DNA of 64,000 nucleotides. Source: Aralia elata (lineage: Eukaryota; Streptophyta; Magnoliopsida; Apiales; Araliaceae). Numbering within the stretch: position 1 is the stretch's first letter; each line of letters opens with the position of its first letter. Below the pieces are notes generated by a model. That model saw only the letters and a program-made list of their open reading frames with translations. It did no database searches and was not told the DNA's origin. Of the stretch, positions 12,043 through 24,000 are shown in pieces. The position numbers were made by a program, and so were the translations under genes. The stretch covers positions 8,831,778-8,895,777 of the forward strand of contig CM068383.1 in assembly GCA_034770075.1 (NCBI GenBank), given 5' to 3'.

Positions 12043-15000
12043 TGCAGAGTCTTATGCTGATGTTAGTGAAGCATGCCGGAGTTTCGTTTGATATTGAGGG
12101 TTATTAAAAAATTCTTTTCTTTAGTCTCTCCTTTACATCCATAATATTACAACTTTTAAAGGGGATAGCGAATAATCTCTACTTCTTTTTACTCTTTACA
12201 GCACCGCAGAAGAGAAAACAATTTTAGAGCTTCTCCAATGCTTTAGCAAAAGGCATTGATGGACGAATTGTCTGCAGAGCCAAACTTACTATGATGAGGT
12301 AAGAGCTTAGATATTATCTTTCAGTTACTGCTTTTGTCCCCAATCAAAGTATAAGATGCTTCTTTTGGTCATGAAACTGTAGGTTGGTAAATCTTGGTGG
12401 AGGCACCCGTTCCAGTACTTGGATAGGTTCAAAGAGTCCTTCCGAGGGCTTCCAAAAGCGTTATTAATCATGGTAAGACTTTCCTTTCTTAAGCTAGTAT
12501 TTTGACACTTGTTATGTTTTTGCTGTCAAAATATATATTTACCCACGCAGATACAGTTTGTTCTCTTTTTGCCTTTATAATGTGATAATTTGACTAGCTA
12601 ACATTGAAGATGGGTGGTCCTAAAGGAGAATAGTATCGTGAGAATGCATCTTTAGCAAAAAGGAATAAAAATGGGAGGTACAACTTATTGCAGCTCCAAG
12701 ACCATGATTTAAAATTGAGTTACCAGTGGGGGTTGAGGTTGACGATGATGACGATCTTGAACGTTCGAAGCAATGTGGCTAAAGTGCTTTTGGTAATACT
12801 GTGTGATCAATGTACTATACCTGTAAACATTGATGGTGGAAATTCTATAAAATAGTCAGACAGATTCAACATGTTCTATAAAGGCATATTTGGAGAACTA
12901 AGAAACTAAGTTTATGATTGATTAAAGATGAAACATGAGATTAAAAAAAAATTAGAGAAAAATCAGCAACATACTGAGATGGTAGAGACTTGAGCCACCA
13001 ATTAAGGAAATAGGCCTTAAGATCCTAAAATCAATTTTAGGATGGAACTGAAATCACATACAACAACTGGTTAACCACGTTCAATGTTTAGGACCTAATT
13101 GATCCAATTCTTACCCAAACCCAATGGTTTTACGAAGGGGGATCCTACTAAAAAATTGTGAACAGAGATCGTAAAAGACCAAAGAAAAATATATAATATA
13201 TGTAACTTGTATTGCTTATGGCAAAATGCACTGTTTTCCCTTAAAAAAGTCTTTAAAACAGCTTATCCAATGTACATATTTCTGCAAATATGAACCAATT
13301 CAACCAACCATCAATGCAGGTTCATGCAGACAGATAGCACCAGAAAATATTTGGAATAACAGTATGACCATGGTAAGACTGTTACCATACTTCATTTCTG
13401 TGAAGGAACATACTACTTATATGCTTTTCAACTTAATTACGCTTTTTCTTTAAAAAAGTCTGTATAAGGTAATAGCTTCCATAGTTATCCGTGATGAATT
13501 GGATGTTTTTTCAGGTTGCAAATGGAGGGGCATCAATCATATGAGAAGGTTTGTGCAGAAAGTGTAAATGAAGCTGTACTCAGGTAGAAGTGGACTTCAA
13601 AAAATTTGGTTCATTACCTTGAGCAAAGATGCAGGAACTTTGCCAGTAGTTTTTGACCCAAGTATTTATTTTAGTGTTATTCTGCTAGGCTAATAACTTC
13701 AAGTGTATAACTGAGAAGATGCAAAGTTTGCAAGTCTCCTTTGTAGGAGGTCCCATTGATTGCACTGTAATACCTTTGTACTTCTATTGGTTTCGATGAC
13801 CATCCTCTGTCATGTTTAAATTTTACCTTATGTTCGATGTTAATAGTTAAAAAGACGTTAATTCGGTGCAGCAGCTCGATATGGAAGGCATGCAAAGTTT
13901 TTCTAATGAAGTTGTGGACGACTAGTAACAAGGTTTTCGGGGTAGATTCCGAGATCAACTCAAAGGAATTCTTTTCCATGTAAGTTTTTGTAACTCCATA
14001 TGTGGTTGCAGGGTTTGTACTGCACAGTTCTATATTGTTTTCTTGTTGGATCAGTGCGCCGAATTTTGCTTTTTTTCTATATCATTTATTGGCTAAAATG
14101 TATCTAGACAATTTTGTATCCTTAAAACACACTCCTCTCTGCTACGAAATATGAAGTCCACTTTTGAAGTTTAAAAGTTTTTAAAGGGAATGTTTTGACT
14201 TTGACATTCTCAATGTTTAAGATTAAAGACTAATGAATTTCTGCCCAAGGGTAAGTTAATGGACCATAGAAATGCTTGTGCCCAGATAGGTGGTTCACTC
14301 GGAGGGCAAAGTTGATGAGGTGACATGAGCATCTGTTATTCTTTTGTTATGTATTTTGTTTGTATTGGCTACGGCACTAAAGTTATGGAATTTTCTTTTT
14401 TTGGGATTTTTGAGGAGGCTCTTGGGTGTTTCACTTACTCCTTGAGCGAGTTTTCTTCAAGTAACCTCCCCGCTTTTATGTGGTTTTTGGAGGCACAAGG
14501 AATCCAAGATTCTTTAGAGGTGTTCTTCTTTAGGCTATTTAAATGGTGGTATTATGAACTGACAAGGAATGCTAGAAGAAGGAATTTGAACATTTACGTA
14601 AAAAACAGAACAGGTCAAAATAAAAAATTAAAAAGAATTAATTAATTTGAATGAAACTTTACTTCTGAGTTCTTATCAATGGTTTTTCAAATGATACCCA
14701 TCTCTTTGTTCCTATTTTTTGGGATAGGGTTTCATTTCTAGTAATCGTTGTGGGCTTTGGGCTACGGAAGCTTTGACAAAGTTGCTATTTTAGATGTTTA
14801 TTCAAGATTGGCAGGCATGTTCTTCCAAAAAAAAAAAAATTTATTTTCCTTTCTTTTTTTGTTTTTTTAAATTCGCCACGTGTCTTTGTTTGGAGGACTC
14901 CTTGTCTTCCGCTTTCAATACACTCCTCTTTTATCTGATAAAAACTTCCCCTTTATCTAAAGAATATTATAATGTATTTACTTTACACTGATTTAAACAA

Positions 15001-18000
15001 GGGGACTCTCATTTTGGGACATCCCAAATAAGAAAACTGGACTGTCATTTTTTTGGGGAAGAGAGAATCTGACCCGATAATGTATATGGCTAGAGAGTCG
15101 TTTTGATGCGTCCTTCAAATGTTGGTGGTATTTTGTAGTCCTTGAAAGTTTACATGATATTTGTGACTACAAGTCATGGTTGTCACGGTGCCACAGCGAG
15201 ACTTGGCGGTAGTTGAACCGCCAAGTACACCTGGGAGAATAAGGCACCCGTCCATGGCGTCCCGTATGGCGACAAGTCGTTAACAATGTGCAAATTATAC
15301 ATTTGTTTATTTTACGTCAAAAAGTATATTGAACAATAAAATTTTATATACAAATAAAACACAAAACAACATAACATCATAACTAACACTATGGAATCCA
15401 ATTAAAAAACATAATTATATGAAATACTTAACAAATTCAAAAATAAAATAATTGACATTGAAAACTAGTAGACACAAGTCAACAAACACTACGTAGAAAA
15501 TAAAGAATCAACCAAGTCAACACCCATACACACATTACCAGTCTAATAAGTAATAAAATTACACCAACATAGCCAGTCCAATGAGTTTATGATGAGGTAA
15601 TGGGTACAAAATGACTTAATATCACATATAACTTGGGCCAACTACCAAGAGCCTGATCCTTGGCAGCTCGGCGTCCAAGGCGTCACCTTTTCCTTCTACT
15701 AAGCGCCAGGGACGCCTGATTATCGCCGAGGCGACGCACAGACTAATGCTACAAATATGCTAATACTTTTCCCGATAATGTGACATAAAATAGGAGAAGC
15801 CTTGAACAATGTTGCACCAAGATGATACGGATCCAAAGTAACTTCCACTGAAGTAGGCTTGGCTCTAGGCCATTGTTGAAGAAAAGCTACAAATTGTTCA
15901 GGATGCCTGCAACTCATTGGCTATGTCAGATCTCGCCACTGCTGTTTGTTACAGAATTCACTTCCCTGTCAGGAATAATGGCACGCCACTAATGCTCTTC
16001 GAGATGGCTACTCAGAGCAGGTTGCATAACTTGCACAAAAAGCAATTTGTTTTTATTATAAGTACGCATATTCATGCACTGTTTAATTCATCTAATGCTT
16101 TTTGCCGTGACAAAAGTGTGGGCTTGTAAAAATCTGGGCCTGGGCACAGTTAGAATAAGAATTAGTTGGTTAACTTAGGCAACGGGTGAAATTTTATTGT
16201 TTTTGAGTTACTTTTTTTGTGTTCCGCAACAAATTTCAAGTGTTTACAAATGCAGACGACACAGTTTAAAGCTAAAGTTAATTTAATGTAAAAAAAATGT
16301 AGGTTTCTATACTATATGAGATAAGTTCATGATATGTCACTTGCACTGGAATTTTTACAAATAAGGTTACCATTGTAGAGTCATGAATTAAAAATATCTT
16401 CGTTAAAACTAGAAAGTAAAAGTTAGATTATGTAGTGCATAACGTATTTTAAGTGCTGAATCAATAGGTTTTAAAAACAAGAAACCTTTGTGATCGGCAA
16501 GTATAGTGTACTCAGAATTTTTGTTGTATAAGATCACTTGACTTGGTTTTGTGGATTACTTGGGTATAATATTGATCATAAGACGAGCAATCTTTTTCCA
16601 TCTTGAGATTCCTATATGAATGTGACTAACTCCTTTTCTGACCGCTGCTGTCTGTTACTGAAATGACACCTTTTTTGAAATGAAAACTTTAGCTGTTATT
16701 CTTTTCTTTTGACAATTTAATGTATCAGATTTCAGAGGCATTGTTCGAGATCACACTTCACACGGATTTTCCTGGAGACATAACTATCCTAAAACTGATG
16801 CTGGACTGTACTGGGCGGTTGCTGATAGGCAAGTTTAAAACTATGATTGTTTTTTTTCCTTTTTTTCTTTCCGTGACCTTAATCAAGAAATGCTTCTTCT
16901 CCTTCTTGTGTAGAATTTTATATACTCATGAAATCTGTTTTCTATGAGGATTTCCCTTACCAAAAAAAGCTGCCAGTAAATTAATCAACCCCGCCCCCAG
17001 AGATGGCTTAAGTACAATTTGCACCAAAATTAAGAATGTCCAAATGAGAGGAGAGTGGAATAAATTAGATTCCAACATCCACAGTTATATTTGGCTTTAA
17101 ATATAGTACTAGAGGACCCCACCATAATACACTCGGGAATCTGCTCTTATTCTTAAAAACGTGGATTACTTTGATTTGATTTGTGTACTTGAGTCATTAA
17201 TTCTTAAGGACAAATTTATTTTTAAAGCCGTTCTTTGGTGGACGAAGGGGAGTACATATTACTAGAAAATGATATAATATGAACATGAACATGGTATAAC
17301 TGGTCCCCAATATTTCTTTGCTAGCACTTATTACATGCACGATTTCATGCGGTCCCTCTATATTCATGATATGTGTTTCTGCAGGCTAGATTAGCCTTGT
17401 TTGCATGTTTGGAGCTGGTTTTCAGCCAAGCTACCACCAATGACCCGTTTGGCCTACGAAGAATCTCTTTATACGGTTTTAGTATGTGATATGACTCATT
17501 AACTTCATATTCATTTATTTATCAACATGACACCAGAATCATGTTGCCGTTTGTTTGGTGTAGGTCCAAGTGATTGGTGGAGAAACAATAGAAATTTGGA
17601 TCTAGGACATGCTTTAAAGCTTGCTGCTGGCTGTCCAACCCCCTAAAATATAGATGTCAAGAACATTGGAATGAAGTGAGAAATTTTTATTTATAAAGTT
17701 ATTTTAGTTGCACAAAAGAACAGTTTGAAAATTTTGAGTATTTATATTAAGTGAAGTAAAGCAAGTTTGAAAGGTTTTCAACAATGTTCCTCTTTTTCTT
17801 TTGCTTCCAAAGTCCAACATCATTACTTGTAATCTTAACTACTTTATTTAGTTTCACCCAAGTAAAATAACAACCTTTTTTGGTTCATACATACACAAAT
17901 GGATCTACTGCACCCATCTGGCAATCAGAAAACATATTTTCTTATGCAATTCACTCTCTGTATCTTATGGCCAAATTTCCATTTTCCAAGAAGTTATGTA

Positions 18001-21000
18001 CCCGTCGACTCAAACTTCAATTGTTGCCATCTCTTGTTTTTAGCGTACACTCCATTTGTGACCCGGAGACTAGAGGCAATTTTTCCTGGCTAAGTGGTAA
18101 TTCTCATCAAATTGTCTTCCGGATGGAGTGTAACCAGTCAATTTTTTTTGGCACTCTTCCTTTAGTGAAGATATCATTTAATGTGATTTACAACTACTTC
18201 AGGCCAACAGATAGTTCTTTTGGGGGATGATACCAAATTCAAACAGTTTTTCTATTAGAAAGAAAAAATCACATGTCCATCCGTAGTTGGGCCATATCTG
18301 GACACAAAGTTTGTTCCATGATATCCTAAAAAACTTATTATGTGCTTTAATTTTCGAAAAAGCGGACATTTTTTAATGATAATCCGAGAGTGGTAGTTGT
18401 ATTGCAACTGGGAATTTCATGTGTGGTTTTCTGACATAAGACACCATCAATAATACAATATGTCAGCTGTTCCAGCCTATCCCGTTTCCCTTTGATGCTG
18501 CTGGGAGTATGTGAGGGTTGAGATAGTTCCTATTCATTGGGTCCCAATTTCTTGTATGGAAAGCAAAATAAAGCTCAATAAAGGTGCTGTCTAAGCAAAA
18601 ACCTGTTTGTCAAGAAAATCAAATGCCAAAAATCGATAACGAAAATAAAATATTGTTAATCATATTACATCCTAATATACTGTTACAAATTAGTAACAGC
18701 CAAATTATATATTGTGTAAGATTTACATGTAAACTCTGGCAGAAAGTTGAGATGATTTCATACATGTTGAATTTGTTTTGGTGGTGACAGGTTGATAAGG
18801 GAATAAATCCAGAAGTAGTTCGTTCTATTCTTAAAGAGCGAGCAAACTGGCCTTGTCTTGCTGCAAAGTCAGTATATAAAGTAAGTAACTCTGATTACTA
18901 CTTTTTTATTTGCCGATCCTACATTAAGTTGCCAATTGTTTCATATTAACTTAAAAAAATTAGCATACTACATAATCATTTTGTTAGCATCTGTGAGATT
19001 AACTTTTTCTCTGTTATTTCCCATTTTCGTTTCCCCTTTTTTACTTTTTTTTTTTTTTTGGGTTTGGGGGTGGGGGGGAGTGTTTATATGGGGCACAACA
19101 TGTCCTGCAAGGTGACCCAAACAATACGCAAAGTGGGATCATAAATTTGGTAACTAAATCCATCTGCACTCCCTGAACAAGCAGTCTATTAAATTATTTC
19201 AGAATATAAGTGCATTTGTTTGTTTGTGAATAATACTGAATTAAAAGAAAGTTTATTTTCTACAATGGTGTCCACTTCAGTAATTTGTCTACTGGCTCCT
19301 GAAACCACCACCAACACATTCATAGCATCGAGTGTTCTGTTTTATGACTAAGATAAGGAGGAGATAGTTTGTTGCTCCGATCTTTTAGGAGTATTCTAAA
19401 GCATCCTTCTTAGGCTCCTGTCCAAGAAGTTCTGCTCTTTTTTTTTTCTTTTTTTTGGATTTTATACCCTGCTGAGCATTCGCTGAGACTTCTACCATTT
19501 TGGGTTTATCGTGAAGAAATGGCTTTAATGGAAACTAAGGCTCTGTACTTCACCAAGCCTAAGGACGTTTTATTGTGCCATAATTGAAGTGAAATCCCTA
19601 AAAAGGAAAAAGGTCTGGACTAGGGAATTTTCTCTCTTAGGCTCTTTGCAGTGCTGCATCCTTGTGAAAATGGAATATATTACTTGTCTTCTCTTGCCTA
19701 ATCAATTTAGCATAGTGTCTCAAGAAAGTTGTGGACATGTGTCCAAAAGCAGACCCCAGAGGCCCAGAACACAGTTCGAAACTTTTTGGGGAGAATAATT
19801 TTTCCTCAGTTGACAAAAGAAGTGGTTTGTTTTTATGAAGATGACCACTCATTACATGGTCGATACTGCTATATTTAGCTCAACAAACCCTTCAATTTGA
19901 GGCCCCAAAACCTCCTATATGGCTTAGTGTATGATGTCCTTAGATTGGTTCAGGAAATTGCTACATTAATCACCTAGTGCTTTAGGTGTCTACTGTTTCA
20001 AAAATAGGAGATCGGGACGGTGGACATTGACATTTCATTGATTATTCTTAAAAAATAAACTGAAGCATTCTGTTTGTTCTCCTCTTCACCTTGCATAATT
20101 TCTTAGTCTCCTGTCTTCTATAATATTACCATAAAATAACTGATATATTTTGTTTCTTCTAAATCAAGATTAGAGGAGGAAAAGTTTGGAATAAAAATTT
20201 TCTGCATTTTACTAGTAACTTGTGAAAAATACTTTCCAGGAACTCATGCTTTAAAGCCTTATTAAAGGGTTGATATTTGAAGCTCTAAAGACAATTTGAA
20301 GCTCTTATTCTTTTAAATTATTGTAAAAACTGTATTGCTTTTTAAAATGGCTTCTAGCTAGTAAATATGCTATGTATTGCCTGCTTCTGCCTCAGTTTAT
20401 CATGTTAATGAATAATGGTTTGTACTTTGTAGTTGGACGCCTTGTCAAGGGGTGGAGCTTCTGCCAAAGATAGTTGAAGCATATTCTCGGCCAACAAGAA
20501 TTGTTCCGTGGAAAGGATATCAATGCTGATATGGAGGTACCTATTTTTTTACAAAGATGGTGCATGTGTATAAAATTGCATTATCCTCTTTTTCTTTCAT
20601 CAGTTTTTCTCTTTCCTTGACCTTAAGTTTACGAAATGTATTTGTAAGAGTGTAGAATTTCTATACACTATATTATTTCTACATATTACATTAGTTCCCT
20701 AATTTATACAAGAGTTTGGAGCTAGTGGAGGAGGAAAACAGGGACAGTGACAGTGTTTTCCTCAGTGGAGATACACAGCACACACACACAGCACACACAG
20801 CACTTCTAACACTCCCCCTCAACTTGGTGTATAGATATCTCGTATACCCAACTTGAAACACAAGGGATGAAACATCTTACCACTAAGACCCTTAGTCAGA
20901 ATATCAGCTAGCTGATGTTCTGTTTTTACAAAAGATAAGCAGATAAGACCACTGACTAATTTTTCTTTGATGAAGTGTCGGTCAATCTCAATGTGCTTCG

Positions 21001-24000
21001 TTCTATCATGTTGTACCGGATCATTTGCAATACTAATGGCTGCCTTGTTATCACAAAACAACTGAATAGGCCCTTTAGTTGAAACACCCAAATCTTCTAG
21101 CAAGGTTCGAAGCCACATTAGTTCACATATACCCAAGGCGATAGCTCGGTACTCAGCCTCAGCACTAGATCTTGCCACAACAGACTGTTTTTCTTACTAC
21201 GCCAAGTAACAAGATTACCTCCAACAAATGAACAGTAGCCTGATGTAGATCGACGATCCTCTATAGAGCCAGCCCAATCTGAGTCGGAAAAAAATGCTTC
21301 GACTCTCATATGATCATGTGGTGCCAAACAATAAACCTTTACCGGGTGCAGACTTGAGATACCTCAAAATTCTGTAAACGGTTTCCCATATGACTTTGTC
21401 GAGGATAATGCATATATTGGCTGACTATACCAAAAGCATAAGATATATAGGGTCTAGTGTGAGACAGGTATATCAGTAGTCACAATTAAAGTTGATATCT
21501 TTCTCTATCAACAGTATGTCCTGAGCCTACTTATTGATGATGATTAACTTCTATAGGAGATTCAACAGGTTTAAACCCTAGCATGCTAGTTTCTGTTAAG
21601 AGATAAAGAACATACTTTCGTTGAGATAGAAAAAATTCCACTGGAAAAGATCTTGCAAACTTCAAATACCAAGGAAATATTTCAAGGTGCCCAGATCTTT
21701 GATTTCAAACTCTTTAGCCAGGCTTTGCCTTGAGGTTAACTATCTCTTCTCTGTTATCCCCTGTCACTACAATGTCATCAACATAAACAATAAGAATGAC
21801 AGTCTTACCATTTATTTGTTTGACAAATAGAATGGTGGATCTGCTCGACTCTGTTTGTACTCAAGTTTTATCATTGCTTTTGTGGAATTTACCAAACCAG
21901 GCTCGAGGAGATTGCTTCAATCCGTATAAAGCCTTTCGCAGTCTATCAAACCTTTCCCTTGGTGACAGATGAGGCAAAACCAGAGGGTATTTCCATGTAT
22001 ACCTCTTCTTCTATATCACCATGAAGAAATGCATTTTTCACATCCAATTGCTGAATATCCCAGCCAAAGTTTGCTGCACATGAGATTATGGTACGAAACA
22101 GAGTTTCATCTTCGCCACGGGAGCAAAAGTCTCCTGGTAATCAATCTCGTGAGTCTGAGTGTATCCTTTTGCAACTAGCCTGGCTTTGAGTCTTTCAACT
22201 GTCCCCATCTGCCTTTTGTTTTCACTGTATATACCCATTTGCAACCAACTGGTCTTTTCCCATAAGGAAGAGTAACTAGTTCTCAAGTATCATTCTTTTT
22301 CAGGGCATTCATCTCTTCTATCATAGCATGTTTCCATTTCTCGTTGCTAATTGCTTCTTTCCACCCCTGAGGAATAGATATAGAGGACAAAGAAGAAACA
22401 AAGGAATGGTAGGATGCAGATAATTTATCATATGAAACAAAATTCGAGATAGGATGTTGTGTACACGACCTGACACCTTTTCTAAGAGCAATAGGAATGT
22501 CAGTATCAGAAGAAGAACAAATAGGATCAGGATTCATACCATTAGTATTACCAAGACTCGGTTCAGGGCAAGGTTGGTGTAGTGGTGCAGCAATGGTGAC
22601 CTTATTCTTCCCTTTTCGACTATAGGTCCTCAACTCAGGCTCAGACTGTAACTGTAACTCCCCCTGTGTAGCATTATCAGAAACAACAACAGGAGTAGAA
22701 GAAGATGGTATAGACTGTAACTGTAACTCCCCCTGTGTAGGATTATCAGAAACAACAACAGGAGTAGAAGAAGATGGTATAATTATACTTGTATTTGTAA
22801 TACCAATTTCAAAAGGAAACGTCTCCTCCTCATCAATAACATCCTCCCCCTGAGGAGACGGTGAAGAAGAATAAAAAGGTGCAGACTCCCAAAAAGTTAC
22901 ATCCCGAGTGACAAACACTTTGTGAGAAGGGGGATGAAAATATTTATAACCTTTTTGGGTTGGAGAATAACCAATAAAAACACACCGAAGAGCTTTGGGA
23001 TCTAATTTACCCCGAGTGGGGGATTTATCATGAACATAGCACACACATCCGAAAACTCGGGGCGAGGGAGAAGGAGTGGGTATGTGCTGGAGAAGGGAGA
23101 TAGGACTTTTGTTTCCAAGGCTTCTAGACGAAAGGCGGTTGATAAGGAATGCCGCAGTCAGAACCGCATCACCCCATAAAAATTTAGGAGTGTTCATGGT
23201 AAACATAAGAGTGCGGGCAACTTCTAGGAGGTGTCGATTTTTCCTTTCTGCTACTCCATTTTGTTCTGGAGTTTTGACACGGGAGGTTTGAAGAATGATG
23301 CCATGCCGGGAGAGGTAAGATTCAAAAGCATGATTATTACTGTATTCACGACCGTTATCACTATGGAGAATTTTGACTTTAGCGTTAAATTGAGTTTGAA
23401 TCATTTTATGAAAGTCTTGAAAGCAATCAAAAACTTCATTTTTGGAACGCAAAAGGTAAATCCAAGTGACACGAGAATGACAATCAATAAAGCTAACAAA
23501 CCATCTAAAACCAGAACGGGAAACAATCCGAGAGGGCCCCCAAACATCTGTATGGATGATAGCAAAAGACTCAGACTGACGACTGTTAATAGCAGAATAA
23601 GTCAAACGTTTGTGTTTACCGAGTTCACACGGTTCACTCAAAAACTGAGTTTTGTTACAATTCTTAACTAAAGACGGAAACAAATATTCCAATACTGAAA
23701 AAGAAGGATGACCCAAACGACGATGCCATTGATGGAGGGAGGCTAGGTTGGAGTCTGAAACAGAGTGAAGAGCCTGAGTAGGGCCATCTTAGATGAGTGA
23801 ACATCTAAATAACAGAGACCATCAACTGCACTACCACTGCCAATCTGCTGTCCCGTCACCAAGTCCTGAAAAATACAATGATGTGGAAAAAAGGTTACTG
23901 AACAATGCAGAGATTCAGAAAGACGTTGGACAGATAATAAATTTGCAGTGAAGGAAGGAATATGAAGAACAGATGATAAAGTCAATGAAGGGGTACAAAC

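Noticed and set aside
12043..20536. EDD1 part read as a decayed pseudogene
   Set aside because: Splice sites are kept, extra bases occur equally in introns where a partner exists near the gap, and exon 18791-18880 is perfect; base errors explain the breaks better.
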